Assembly: GCA_002329205.1 (NCBI GenBank)
Contig: DCTC01000001.1
Location: 286,374-350,373, forward strand
Reading direction: 5' to 3'
DNA length: 64,000 bases
From: Candidatus Roizmanbacteria bacterium UBA1450
GTDB lineage: Bacteria; Patescibacteriota; Microgenomatia; UBA1406; GWC2-37-13
Shown: one piece after another, positions 49,243 to 58,296 of the stretch
Position numbering within the stretch: the first letter of the stretch is position 1
How the letters are laid out: every line of letters starts with the position of its first letter
Notes under the pieces: model-generated
What the model saw: the letters and a program-made list of their open reading frames with translations, nothing else
What the model was told of the DNA's origin: nothing
Database searches by the model: none
Translations under genes and position numbers: made by a program

Positions 49243-50013
49243 TTAGCCGCCCAATTCATCTGTCTCTGCGGATTCAGTTGACTCTGTTGGTTCTGATGAT
49301 TCTTGCTGCATGGGCATCTCAGGTTTCGGAACTTTGGCAAGTGCTCGAGCTGCATCAACTGTCTTCTGTCGTGCAGTCTTCACTGTCTCTGTCGTGGCTT
49401 TTATATCATTTCTGAACTGAAGAACGACATTCCGGACATCTGAACCCAAAGTAGATTCCTCATTGAGTTCGATGACATATTCTTGCCCTGCCTGTTCCTC
49501 AACTGCTTTTTGTGAAGCCTCAACAGCTGCTCGAGCTGCATCGATGGCATCATCAAGCTGCTGGGTATCACCTTCCATATCAGCTCCTTTTGCTTCTATA
49601 CGATCAATAATTGACATAATCCGATCTAAATGTTCTGCCAATCGTCCGGTAATTCGTTCGTTCATTTCCGCCAGACGTTCGTCTATCCGCTCAACAATTT
49701 CCTGTTTGCGCTCATCTGATATCTCCTGCAATTTCATTCGAAATTCCTCTCTCCGTTCTGCATGCAATTCTTTCGCTTCTTCCATTCTTTTTTGGACCTG
49801 CTCCTGGATTTCTTTCCGCTTTTCCAGAGCTTCCGCTTTCCTCTGCTGGGCATCCTCTCCCACCTGCTGCCTCATTTCGACACGATCATTCCTGAGCTCC
49901 ATTGTTTTGACCTCGGTGGTCGCTTCAGGTGATTGAGCTTCTTGAGCAGATAAGGCTAAAGGAAGAGCTAAAAATAATGCTATGGTTAGTGTTCCGGTAT
50001 AAAACTTTCTCAT
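49243..50013 (-). CDS. Exported coiled-coil protein, 256 aa
   Basis: A signal peptide at 1-23 (TLTIALFLALPLALSAQ) is followed by a long Glu/Arg/Gln coiled coil (about 30-150, with heptads such as LEKRKEIQEQVQKRMEEA). Next comes a segment rich in Ala/Asp and a C-terminal Ser/Glu/Thr tail (TESTESAETDELGG). No enzymatic motif. It probably sits outside the cytoplasmic membrane, perhaps as a spacer or wall-associated filament. No anchor is visible at the C-terminus. Confidence 0.75.
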   Translation of the reverse strand: MRKFYTGTLTIALFLALPLALSAQEAQSPEATTEVKTMELRNDRVEMRQQVGEDAQQRKAEALEKRKEIQEQVQKRMEEAKELHAERREEFRMKLQEISDERKQEIVERIDERLAEMNERITGRLAEHLDRIMSIIDRIEAKGADMEGDTQQLDDAIDAARAAVEASQKAVEEQAGQEYVIELNEESTLGSDVRNVVLQFRNDIKATTETVKTARQKTVDAARALAKVPKPEMPMQQESSEPTESTESAETDELGG

Positions 50014-50154
50014 AATCTAACAATAATATAAATATAATACGGTGTCAATATGAGCTCACGCAACAGTTCTTTTGATTTCTCCTTCACTTGCGGACTTCTG
50101 CTGAGATATAAAACTTACACTTTACACCCATGCATTTCCTGTATATTTATTTAT

Positions 50155-51483
50155 ATGTCTGTTTCTCAATTCCATCAGATACAAAAATACATAGAAAAAG
50201 GAGACTTCAAGCAGGTCAAGTACCGACTTCTTAAAATGGATTTTCATAAAATTGCTGAAGTTCTCAATAACATTCAAAATCAAAAGAGATATCTGTTCTC
50301 TCTTCTCCCTCCGGAAATACAATCCGAAGTTGTCTTACAGCTTTCCGATCAATCAAAAAGCCTCATTATCCCCAAACTATCCGTCTATGAAACGGCACGC
50401 TTTCTTCATTTCAATGATGATGATGACGCAACTGACATTATCCAGTATTTACCCTCAGCTAAACGACAAAAAGTGCTGCTGAAGATCAAAGAACCAAAGC
50501 GAAAAAAAATTGAAAAGCTGCTTACATTCGGAAAAGAAACAGCGGGTGGGCTCATGGATCTGGATTATATTATTGTCAAGGATACTTTTACCTTCAAAGA
50601 TATTGCTGAAAAAGTACAAAGTCATATTGATCGCGGCAATAAAGTTCCGTTCATTATTCTTACAGAAGAAGGCGGAACTGTTATCGGGTTTATCCCTCAT
50701 AAAAATCTTATTTTTAACCCGCCCAACACACCGGCACGAAAAATTGCACAGAAACTACCGCTGATTAAACATACGGAAGATCAGGAAAAAATTGTACACA
50801 ATATTCGCCATCTTAAAAGTGATGCAGTCGGCGTCGTAGATGAAAAAGATTCGATTCTTGGGATTATTCATCTTCGTGATTTGCTAAAAATTGCACAAAC
50901 GGAGGCTACAGAAGATGTATACAAATTTGCAGGTGTACAAAATGAAGAGACAACGACAGATCCAGTCTTTTTCAAAGTATCAATGCGTTATAAATGGCTT
51001 ATTATCAATTTAGCGACTGCATTTCTAGCATCATCCGTAGTCGCACTGTTTGAAGACACCATTTCTCAACTGGCTCTGCTTGCTGTCTTCATGCCTATCG
51101 TCGCCGGAGAAGGCGGGAATGCGGCGACTCAAGCATTGGCCGTCGTAGTCCGAGGGATTGCGGTAAATGATATACCTTGGTCCGAAGCAAAAAAAATAAT
51201 ATTCAAAGAATCAATCGCCGGTCTTATTAATGGAATAATTGTCGGTATCCTTGCCGCACTTGTAGCAATCTTCTTCCATGCCACACCCATGCTGGGAGTG
51301 GTACTGGGAATTGCCATGATCGCCAATCTGTTTATTGCCGGATTTTTCGGCGCCCTTGTCCCCTTTGTATTGAAATCCATGAAAATCGATCCTGCTGTCG
51401 CAAGTACCGTTTTTGTGACGACGGCAACAGATATCATCGGATTCTTCGTCTTTTTGGGGTTGGGGACCATTCTCCTCCTGTAG
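50155..51483 (+). CDS. mgtE: MgtE-family magnesium transporter
   Basis: 442 residues from MSVSQFHQ at 50155; the frame extends upstream to 50050 without support. The N-terminal helical superhelix domain (about 1-125) is followed by a CBS pair (about 125-250, with EEGGTVIGFIPHKNL and SDAVGVVDEKDSILGIIHLRDL). A five-helix pore domain follows, with the family motif F-M-P-I-V-A-G-E-G-G-N-A-A-T-Q carrying the pore Asn/Ala region. The acidic DPAVASTVFVTTATDIIGFFVFLGL near the end holds the Mg-binding Asp. It imports Mg2+, gated by Mg2+ at the CBS/N domains. Confidence 0.9.
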   Translation: MSVSQFHQIQKYIEKGDFKQVKYRLLKMDFHKIAEVLNNIQNQKRYLFSLLPPEIQSEVVLQLSDQSKSLIIPKLSVYETARFLHFNDDDDATDIIQYLPSAKRQKVLLKIKEPKRKKIEKLLTFGKETAGGLMDLDYIIVKDTFTFKDIAEKVQSHIDRGNKVPFIILTEEGGTVIGFIPHKNLIFNPPNTPARKIAQKLPLIKHTEDQEKIVHNIRHLKSDAVGVVDEKDSILGIIHLRDLLKIAQTEATEDVYKFAGVQNEETTTDPVFFKVSMRYKWLIINLATAFLASSVVALFEDTISQLALLAVFMPIVAGEGGNAATQALAVVVRGIAVNDIPWSEAKKIIFKESIAGLINGIIVGILAALVAIFFHATPMLGVVLGIAMIANLFIAGFFGALVPFVLKSMKIDPAVASTVFVTTATDIIGFFVFLGLGTILLL

Positions 51484-51486
51484 CCG

Positions 51487-51588
51487 TTATTCTTCATCTT
51501 CGTCATCTACAATTTCAATACTGTAGATCCCACGTTCATATTCAATGATCGGTTTGACGTGCATGTTTTCAAATGGATAATTTTTCAT
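51487..51588 (-). CDS. Small acidic protein, 33 aa
   Basis: An ATG at 51588 opens a 33-codon frame ending at TAA 51489-51487 (opening MKNYPFENMHVKPIIEY, ending VDDEDEE). On the minus strand TATGAT ends 8 nt before the ATG, the spacing seen at the other predicted leaderless genes here. The acidic C-terminus and hydrophobic strand (GIYSIEIV) suggest a folded mini-protein or a peptide that binds a partner. It fits exactly between the mgtE stop and the next promoter. No family recognised. Confidence 0.5.
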   Translation of the reverse strand: MKNYPFENMHVKPIIEYERGIYSIEIVDDEDEE

Positions 51589-51659
51589 ATGGTTCTATCA
51601 TACTGCTGCTGTAATAAACGGAAATAAGAGGCACGTAAAAGATAGGTGAGAGAAAAAAA

Positions 51660-51698
51660 GTATTAAAAAACAGCAGACCTGTCTGTTCAGATCTGCTG
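51660..51698 (-). terminator. Intrinsic terminator of the OB-like protein gene
   Basis: CAGCAGA (51671-51677) pairs with TCTGCTG (51692-51698), loop 14 nt. On the minus strand six T follow directly (51670-51665), then AATAC and another T-run. Confidence 0.7.
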
Positions 51699-51722
51699 TA
51701 TAGGATGACACCCTCTATTCAT

Positions 51723-52274
51723 TCATCTTTGTATCACTTGAACAGAATCGGCGACCACTACTGTTTTTCCTTCCCAGTCAGCATATGCAGCATCATCAAG
51801 ATCTACTCCGTATTCCGATTCGAAATCGGCAATATTGAAGACGCGAATTGTCCCGGTTACTTGAACTGAGGAATTTTCATCAATAAATGAGCCTTCACCA
51901 GGAGCACCTCCCTGACCTTGGAGCGGATTTCTACTGAGAACAAGAAGACTCGGTTCCAGAGCTCCCGGATTCTCCAATGAGAACGTCCTCGTGTCATATG
52001 TCTCATCAACATCAGCACTGAATGTAACTTGTTGTCCGATATAATCATCAGGATTCTGCATAATGGTTTCATCCATGGCATTTCGTTCAGTCATTGCAGG
52101 TTCATCCTCAGGGTTTAACACACCGATATCCTCAACACCTTCATTCCGAAGATTGTTCAGACTGAGATCATTGTTGGGATTATTAATAAACGGTATTGCA
52201 ACAAGCACAATAAGTACGAATATCCCGAGCACCCACCATATGGTAGATAAACCTGCCTGCAAATTTTTATCCAT
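51723..52274 (-). CDS. Anchored protein with OB-like domain, 183 aa
   Basis: The start at 52274 (MDKNLQAGLST) follows GGGGAGGTGAGAAGACAT; an upstream ATG at 52328 lies before this ribosome site. A membrane helix at about 11-30 (IWWVLGIFVLIVLVAIPF) is followed by a polar linker. An OB-fold-like domain follows (about 90-180), with D-D-Y-I-G-Q-Q-V-T-F-S-A-D-V and V-T-G-T-I-R-V-F as paired strands. Such OB domains occur in small exported proteins of many bacteria; the ligand is unknown. Confidence 0.7.
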   Translation of the reverse strand: MDKNLQAGLSTIWWVLGIFVLIVLVAIPFINNPNNDLSLNNLRNEGVEDIGVLNPEDEPAMTERNAMDETIMQNPDDYIGQQVTFSADVDETYDTRTFSLENPGALEPSLLVLSRNPLQGQGGAPGEGSFIDENSSVQVTGTIRVFNIADFESEYGVDLDDAAYADWEGKTVVVADSVQVIQR

Positions 52275-52476
52275 ATGTCTTCTCACCTCCCCTCTTTCTC
52301 TCAAATACCAATTGACTTGAGCAAGCATAGCCCAAATTGTATAAAGTCATCATGAGAGGGATGTAAATATGGATCAAATCCGTGTAAGGAAATTTTTTTT
52401 ACATGTCTTTTCTTTGCGATAGCATTGCCGCTCCGCATGAATGAAGATGACTTGCTCTGTACATATTCATGAAATA

Positions 52477-53142
52477 CTAGATTTCGGAATTTTTCTGATA
52501 GTACGAATTACCCAAGAAGTTCGTGTAGTCAACTTTTTCTGCGTATGCTGAAGCCTCAGTCAATAATGAGTTGCAGGCAAGAATTACTGAGGGATGGTCT
52601 GCCGCATCGACGATGTCCCGGACCCTTAGCGGTTGAGTATCATCGTAACCGTCCAACCCATAATGTTCGATAACAAATTTATTCATAATCAAATCCTGAA
52701 TCTGCTGGGCTTTTTCAGCTCGTTCGATATCCTCTGGATCTCCGCCATCAAGATTTTTCTCAAGATATCCGTCACGTAGCAAAGAATATTCATCAACCAG
52801 TTCCGTATATGCAACCAACCGTTCAAGCGGCTTATTGAGTGGGGTCTTTATGTCATATTTTTTTGCCAGAGGAGATCGTTTATAATCTCTGAGTGAAAGA
52901 ATAATCCCCTGAAGCCAGCCTTCGATAAGCTGATTTACTTCTTCCGACGACGCTTCGTTGACGATCCAGTTATCATCCAGTTTAGGTACGGGAAACTCGT
53001 ACTGATGCCTATGCCAGATGTCAATATCATAGGTCTTTCCATCCATTTGGTAGGAGGTCTGATGAACTGGTGTTTCTATCCTGATCGGCCGTGCAAATTC
53101 CCGAGTTAATCTCCGTGCATGTCGGATGCGTTCTAGTGACAT
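52477..53142 (-). CDS. Uncharacterised soluble protein, 221 aa
   Basis: TATAAT ends 5 nt before the ATG at 53142 and no ribosome site is seen, so a leaderless mRNA is likely. The protein is mostly helical, with acidic and aromatic residues and no membrane helix. Segments such as IDIWHRHQYEFPVPKLDDNW and VRDIVDAADHPSVILACNSL might be part of a binding pocket. I do not recognise a family. Confidence 0.65.
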   Translation of the reverse strand: MSLERIRHARRLTREFARPIRIETPVHQTSYQMDGKTYDIDIWHRHQYEFPVPKLDDNWIVNEASSEEVNQLIEGWLQGIILSLRDYKRSPLAKKYDIKTPLNKPLERLVAYTELVDEYSLLRDGYLEKNLDGGDPEDIERAEKAQQIQDLIMNKFVIEHYGLDGYDDTQPLRVRDIVDAADHPSVILACNSLLTEASAYAEKVDYTNFLGNSYYQKNSEI

Positions 53143-53286
53143 ACTGTATTATATTTCGTTTATTGTAAGAATACAGAAATAAAATATGAAGCCACTACTA
53201 TCTTTATAAAAATACATTTATAAATATATAAATTTTGATTTATTTAAGTATTTGAATAAAGTTACGGTTTTTGATTTAATATAATT

Positions 53287-54495
53287 ATGCATGATTCCCC
53301 TGAGAAGCCCTCAATCGAACAACAGACGAAAAATTTCTCAACAGAAATAAAAAAACTATTCACTTCTTCTACTCTAAAAAATTTATTCTCAATAAAGCGC
53401 AAACCCACAAGCTTATCTCAATTGGGTTTGATATCCCTGATTCTATTTTTGGTAATCGGAGCAACTGCATTGTTTTATAAAAATTATGCTACGAACCAGA
53501 GCTATTCAGAAATCTCATTGAACGTTTTTACCACCAACACACCACCACCGACACGACCTTCTTACACACCCCCACCGCAACAGTATTGGTATTTACAAAA
53601 AATTATAAACGACAAAACCCAAACGGAGATTACCTTATGTGCATCTTGTTATGGTAGCTATATTATTCAATGGAACGAATGGTTATTTTTTCCGACATAT
53701 GAAAATCAAAGCATACAGATCAAAAGCTATAATCTCAAAACCAGCACAATTGAAACTATTTTTGATGTGAGTACTGATGATAGTGAATTATTGGAGAAAA
53801 AGACAGGGTTGCCAAGCGAGGTGACAGACATGCAGATTATTGAAAACACGTTGTTTTTTTCGTTGGGCGGTTATTTAATGCCCGGAGGTACATACTGGGT
53901 AGGTTTGCCGGTTTTCTCAAAACCTCAAAAACTGACTGACAGCTCAAATGCACATATTGCTTATTGGAAAGATAGATACTGGGTTATAGAGGGTGAAGGT
54001 GATTCCTGCTGGAGGTGGAATAGATATTCATTGCTTAATCCAACAAGTAAAAAAATCAGTCCTATTGCTTCTTCTAAAGTTGGTTGTCAAGAAGGTGAAG
54101 AATATATAGCCATTGACATAAGAAATCGGATGATTTTATCATACCATACACCGATTTTCGACAGTGATTGGTGGGGTGATCGGGATGTTGGAAATTATCA
54201 GTATATTATTGCCGTCCCGCTAATTAACCCTTCCGAAAAAGAAGGAGTAATTGCAAAACAGGATATGCCGAAGGATATTACCGAAGTAAATTACCTTAAA
54301 GATTCGGATCAATTACTTTTGACGGGAACAAAAAATTACGTATTCGATTTTGCTACAAATACCCTAACGGAGATTGATCAACTTCCTTCAATACCGGAGA
54401 AAGAGTATCCTTCATTCACCGAAAAGAGCTTTGAAGAAGGATTAGAGAAATTAGTGTTACCGGCAGGGTACAGATCGGTATCGGTAATTGAATAA
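53287..54495 (+). CDS. Anchored extracellular beta-rich protein, 402 aa
   Basis: A Lys-rich cytoplasmic N-terminus precedes one membrane helix (about 43-62, GLISLILFLVIGATALFY). A Thr/Pro linker (TPPPTRPSYTPPPQQYW) leads to a Tyr/Trp-rich domain of about 300 residues with repeated short strands (NEWLFFPTYENQ, NTLFFSLGGYLM, KDRYWVIEGEGDSCW), suggesting a beta-propeller. Four Cys are placed to form disulfides (LCASCYG, SCWRW, GCQEG). No catalytic motif. AT-rich codons, unlike its minus-strand neighbour at 54628-55041. Confidence 0.7.
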   Translation: MHDSPEKPSIEQQTKNFSTEIKKLFTSSTLKNLFSIKRKPTSLSQLGLISLILFLVIGATALFYKNYATNQSYSEISLNVFTTNTPPPTRPSYTPPPQQYWYLQKIINDKTQTEITLCASCYGSYIIQWNEWLFFPTYENQSIQIKSYNLKTSTIETIFDVSTDDSELLEKKTGLPSEVTDMQIIENTLFFSLGGYLMPGGTYWVGLPVFSKPQKLTDSSNAHIAYWKDRYWVIEGEGDSCWRWNRYSLLNPTSKKISPIASSKVGCQEGEEYIAIDIRNRMILSYHTPIFDSDWWGDRDVGNYQYIIAVPLINPSEKEGVIAKQDMPKDITEVNYLKDSDQLLLTGTKNYVFDFATNTLTEIDQLPSIPEKEYPSFTEKSFEEGLEKLVLPAGYRSVSVIE

Positions 54496-54512
54496 TACAA
54501 GTGAGACTTCAA

Positions 54513-54604
54513 CCTGCCGGAGAAACGTGAATGTGGTACCGAATCGAATGCAATTTCGATAGGCTACTTCCTTCTGTCTCTCCGGCAGGGTATCTGTTTT
54601 TTTT
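54513..54604 (+). terminator. Composite stem terminator
   Basis: CCTGCCGGAGA (54513-54523) pairs over 11 bp with TCTCCGGCAGG (54579-54589). The 55 nt between include ATCGAA/TTCGAT. The run GTATCTGTTTTTTTT follows. The plan matches the composite terminator at 4200-4310 (11-13 bp outer stem, about 55 nt inside with its own hairpin). Confidence 0.65.
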
Positions 54605-54627
54605 ACGGTAGATACACACCGCCGCTC

Positions 54628-55041
54628 TTACTTCAATTCTTCCGCTTCATCTGAAAAAAACTCTTGCCAGTGTTCTTCTGTCGGCGGCACTTTTCGCCAA
54701 GTTCGAGGTGACTCTCTCTTCTCATCAAAGTTGTAGTGGATATACCAAACTACATCCTTTGTCCTTTCAAGAAGTGGAGCCATGCTCTGTGAAATTTTGG
54801 TATATGGCAGTACCACGCAAAGAATGTCACCTTCAGTTGATACATCTGCGAGTGACACATCGGGGGCCAGCATCAATCCAAAATTTCCGGGTGAAACCGG
54901 TCTGCTATTGAGACTTACAAGCCTTGTTCGGATTCCTCTGTACCGGAACTCGACGACGGCCGTTACTGCCATCAATTCATCGAAACCGTCATCCCATAGA
55001 ATAATAGCCGTACCCTGTTTTGGCTTACGCAAACCAGACAT
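54628..55041 (-). CDS. DJ-1/PfpI-like domain protein
   Basis: 137 residues from the second of two adjacent ATGs (55044 and 55041), which is better spaced from AAGGAGG. The first strand and helix, TAIILWDDGFDELMAVTAVVEFRYRG, resemble the start of the DJ-1/PfpI glutamine-amidotransferase-like fold with its early acidic residue. The next strands (RTRLVSLNS, LMLAPDVSLADV) fit the fold. The nucleophilic Cys elbow is not evident: the only Cys is in GDILCVVLP. It may be a structural or regulatory relative rather than an enzyme. GC-rich codons. On the minus strand TATAAT (55083-55078) directly follows TCCTATAG. Confidence 0.55.
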   Translation of the reverse strand: MSGLRKPKQGTAIILWDDGFDELMAVTAVVEFRYRGIRTRLVSLNSRPVSPGNFGLMLAPDVSLADVSTEGDILCVVLPYTKISQSMAPLLERTKDVVWYIHYNFDEKRESPRTWRKVPPTEEHWQEFFSDEAEELK

Positions 55042-55077
55042 CATTTCCTCCTTGTTGCAAAGGTAAGAGCGTGGCAT

Positions 55078-55091
55078 ATTATACTATAGGA
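55078..55091 (-). promoter_or_regulatory. -10 region with CTATAGGA motif
   Basis: On the minus strand TCCTATAG (55091-55084) abuts TATAAT (55083-55078), about 37 nt before the start at 55041. The -35 (TAGAAC) is weak. Confidence 0.5.
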
Positions 55092-55195
55092 TTTATAAAA
55101 GTTCTATACGACGCCCTCCCCTATCTCCTGCTATAATATCCCCTATCCCGAACTATGCTTCGCATAAACAGGATAACTATTAGTAGAATAAATAT

Positions 55196-56314
55196 ATGAA
55201 CCTATCAATCGGAATTGTCGGATTGCCGAATATCGGAAAGTCGACACTGTTTAACGCACTTCTCAAAAAAACCGTCGCTGATGCGGCAAATTATCCATTC
55301 TGCACCATCGAACCCAATGTGGGAGTGGTTGAGGTGCCGGATGAAAGGCTTCCGAAGATAGCAGAGATTGTGAATACTCAGAAAATTGTTCCTGCTGTGG
55401 TCGAGTTTTACGATATCGCCGGACTGGTCGCCGGGGCTTCACAGGGAGAAGGATTGGGGAATAAATTCCTCTCTCATATCCGTGAAGTTGCGGCTATCGC
55501 TCATGTAGTCCGTCTTTTTGAAGATGACAATGTCCTCCATGTCTCAAATACAGTCGATCCTCTGAGAGATATTTCAACGATTGAAACCGAGCTTGTTCTC
55601 GCCGACCTTGCCACTCTGGAAAAACAAAAAGATTTATCCGTCGCAGCCCGTGCAAAAGCCACCAAAGAAGAGGGACACCGTGCGGATGCCGTCATCAAAC
55701 TCAAGAACCATCTCAATGCCGGTAATCCTGCCCGTACACTCAGATTGACTGATGATGAAGCGGAAGCTGCCAAAGACCTGCATCTTCTGACTATGAAACC
55801 GATTATCTATGTGTTTAACGTATCTGAAGAACAGCTCTTAGACAAAGAAGGTACACAAAAACGAATTGAGGAGATTCTTCGGTCGTTGCCACTCTCTCAG
55901 GACGACAGTCCTGTCGGAGCCATTTTTCTCAATGCCAAACTGGAAAATGAAGTGCTGGCACTGGACGAAAGTGATCAGAAAGAGTATCTGAATCAGTACG
56001 GACTCGAAGAAACCGGACTCAATCGCCTCATTAAAAAAGCCTATGAAACCTTAGGGCTCATTTCCTTCCTCACGGGTGGCGAGCTTGAAGCCCGTGCATG
56101 GACTATCAAAAAAGGTACACTGGCGCCGCAAGCTGCAGGCGCAATTCATACGGATTTTGAGAAGAAATTTATCAAAGCCGATATCGTCCCCTACTCCACA
56201 TTCGTCGAGATCGGCGGCTGGACAAAAGCACGCGATGCCGGAAAAGTACAGATCGTTGGGCGTGACTACGTGATGAAAGACGGAGACGTCGTCGAATTCA
56301 AAATCGGAGCCTGA
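55196..56314 (+). CDS. ychF: Ribosome-binding ATPase YchF (OLA1 family)
   Basis: 372 residues, the usual length. The nucleotide site has G1 GLPNIGKSTLFNAL, G3 D-I-A-G-L-V-x-G-A-S-Q-G-E-G-L-G-N, and the G4 variant N-V-S-E-E (position of N-K-x-D) that gives ATP preference in this family. The coiled-coil segment and C-terminal TGS domain (ending GDVVEFKIGA) are complete. It binds the ribosome and is involved in stress and translation control. TAGAAT ends 6 nt before the ATG; probably leaderless. Confidence 0.96.
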   Translation: MNLSIGIVGLPNIGKSTLFNALLKKTVADAANYPFCTIEPNVGVVEVPDERLPKIAEIVNTQKIVPAVVEFYDIAGLVAGASQGEGLGNKFLSHIREVAAIAHVVRLFEDDNVLHVSNTVDPLRDISTIETELVLADLATLEKQKDLSVAARAKATKEEGHRADAVIKLKNHLNAGNPARTLRLTDDEAEAAKDLHLLTMKPIIYVFNVSEEQLLDKEGTQKRIEEILRSLPLSQDDSPVGAIFLNAKLENEVLALDESDQKEYLNQYGLEETGLNRLIKKAYETLGLISFLTGGELEARAWTIKKGTLAPQAAGAIHTDFEKKFIKADIVPYSTFVEIGGWTKARDAGKVQIVGRDYVMKDGDVVEFKIGA

Positions 56315-56393
56315 TACTCCTACCTATATCTTACATATTCACCTAGCTTCCTATTCTGTGGGATTGCTATAATGTAGTAACAATTACTTCATT

Positions 56394-58289
56394 ATGCAAA
56401 AATCTCATAAAAATAACATCTCGCATATTGACTATAAAAGCTTTTTTGACCGCACTACTGAAGGTATCTACCGAACCACATTGAAAGGAAAACTGATCTT
56501 TGCCAATAGAGCCCTTGCACGAATTGCAGGTTATTCATCACCCGAAGAAATGACAGGACGTATCCAGCATACCAAGCAGTTTTACGTCAATCCACAATCC
56601 AGATTAGATTTCTTAGAGCGTATCAATGATCACGGAGTGATTCACAATTTTGAAGCACAGGTATACCGCAAAGATAAGACAAAAATTTGGATCTCAGAAA
56701 ACGCATGGAAGGTATTTGATACAAAGGGTAAACTTCTTTTTTTTGAAGGGACCGTGCAGGATATCACAGATCGCAAACGATATGCCCGAGAACATGAAAA
56801 AAGACTGCATGAGATGATTGCCCGTAAAGCTGCAGAGAAAGCTGAAAAAAGATTTCGAACGATATTTGAGCAAACTCCCTTCAGCATGCAGATTTTTGAC
56901 AAGTACGGTATGACAAAAACCGTCAATCATGCCTGGGAAAAACTGTGGGGAATACCGAAAAAAATGGTAGTGAATCAATACAATGTCCTGCATGATCCTC
57001 AATTAAAAGAAACCGGAAGTATTTCGTACATAAAACAGGCTTTTAAAGGAAAATATGCCGAGATACCTGCCATTCAGTATGATGTACAGCGCACTATATC
57101 TTCGATCCGACCATCACAAATTCCATGGGTCAAAGCTTATATTTTTCCCATCAAAGATGAAAACAACGAAATCGAACAAGTGGTTCTCATGCATCAAGAC
57201 ATAACAGAAAGCAAGACTGCCGAGAATGAGCTTCAGTACCAAAAGAGTGTTCTGGAAGCTCAGATGGAAGTTTCACCTGATGGTATTATCGTAATATCTC
57301 CCGAAGGCACTATCATTTCCTGCAACAAACGCTTTCAGGAAATGTGGGAGTTACCCAAAAAAGTCTTTGCATCCCGATCAGACAAAATCGCTTTGGATTC
57401 AGCAAAAGACTTGTTGAAAAATCCGACAAAATTTATGCAGCGGGTTCTCTCTGTTTACCGACGACCCAGAAAAAGTCATGACAAACTCTATTTAAAGGAC
57501 GGACGGGTACTGGACAGACACGGAGCTCCCATTCGTGGTGCAGATTCCTCATACAAAGGCTATGTATGGTTTTTGCGTGATATCACGCATGAAGTTCAGC
57601 TTGAAAAACGAAAAGATGATTTTATCAGTATTGCCAGTCACGAACTCAAAACACCTCTGACAAGCATCAAGGCCTTTACCCAGCTGACTGAACGGTATCT
57701 TAGAGCACAAAACGACAGTAAAGGAATTGAGTATGTGTCAAAAATGTCCCGCCAACTCTTGAGGCTCACCACTCTGGTTGATAATCTTCTGGATGTCTCA
57801 CGTATGCAATCCGGCAAACTGGTGCTGGATCGGAAGAAAGTGCGTATAAAAAAAATCGTCAAAAATACCCTCACTGAGATATCTCCAACCATCAAAACAC
57901 ACACAATAACCATACAGGGAAATACAAATGCCTGCGTATATGCAGATGAGTTTCGCATCAGTCAGGTTATCACCAATTTTCTGACCAATGCTGAAAAATA
58001 TGCTCCAAAATCAGAAAAAATTATCGTAGAGATGAGCAGCGATACCGAAAATGTGTGCGTATCAGTGCAGGATTTCGGTATGGGAATTTCGGATAAGAAA
58101 AATCTCAACAAAATATTCGAGCGATTCTATCGATTGGAAAGCCGTAGTAAGCATTCATCTCCAGGGCTTGGTCTCGGTCTGTATATCTCATCAGAGATTA
58201 TCAAACGTCATAAAGGTAAAATCGGAGTGAAGAGTAAACTAGGAAAGGGTTCCACATTTTATTTCTCCCTCCCTATTCTGAAGGACTAA
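56394..58289 (+). CDS. PAS-domain sensor histidine kinase
   Basis: 631 residues and no membrane helix, so probably cytoplasmic. Three PAS domains lie at about 15-130, 155-275 and 285-400 (the first with GYSSPEEMTGR and the PAC-type end FFEGTVQDITDRKR). The HisKA dimerisation helix with the phospho-acceptor His is near 415 (IASHELKTPLTSIKAFTQL). The HATPase domain has N box NFLTNAEKYAP, G1 DFGMGISDK, F box IFERFYRLES and G2 GLGLGLYISSEI. The signal is unknown. No response regulator gene lies next to it. A TATAAT with TGC (extended -10) at 56368-56373 is its promoter. Confidence 0.93.
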   Translation: MQKSHKNNISHIDYKSFFDRTTEGIYRTTLKGKLIFANRALARIAGYSSPEEMTGRIQHTKQFYVNPQSRLDFLERINDHGVIHNFEAQVYRKDKTKIWISENAWKVFDTKGKLLFFEGTVQDITDRKRYAREHEKRLHEMIARKAAEKAEKRFRTIFEQTPFSMQIFDKYGMTKTVNHAWEKLWGIPKKMVVNQYNVLHDPQLKETGSISYIKQAFKGKYAEIPAIQYDVQRTISSIRPSQIPWVKAYIFPIKDENNEIEQVVLMHQDITESKTAENELQYQKSVLEAQMEVSPDGIIVISPEGTIISCNKRFQEMWELPKKVFASRSDKIALDSAKDLLKNPTKFMQRVLSVYRRPRKSHDKLYLKDGRVLDRHGAPIRGADSSYKGYVWFLRDITHEVQLEKRKDDFISIASHELKTPLTSIKAFTQLTERYLRAQNDSKGIEYVSKMSRQLLRLTTLVDNLLDVSRMQSGKLVLDRKKVRIKKIVKNTLTEISPTIKTHTITIQGNTNACVYADEFRISQVITNFLTNAEKYAPKSEKIIVEMSSDTENVCVSVQDFGMGISDKKNLNKIFERFYRLESRSKHSSPGLGLGLYISSEIIKRHKGKIGVKSKLGKGSTFYFSLPILKD

Positions 58290-58296
58290 GCAACCG

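Noticed and set aside
53280..53285. TATAAT one base before the ATG of the gene at 53287 as its promoter
   Set aside because: Transcription from it would start inside the gene, after the only plausible start codon, so it cannot serve that ATG with normal geometry.
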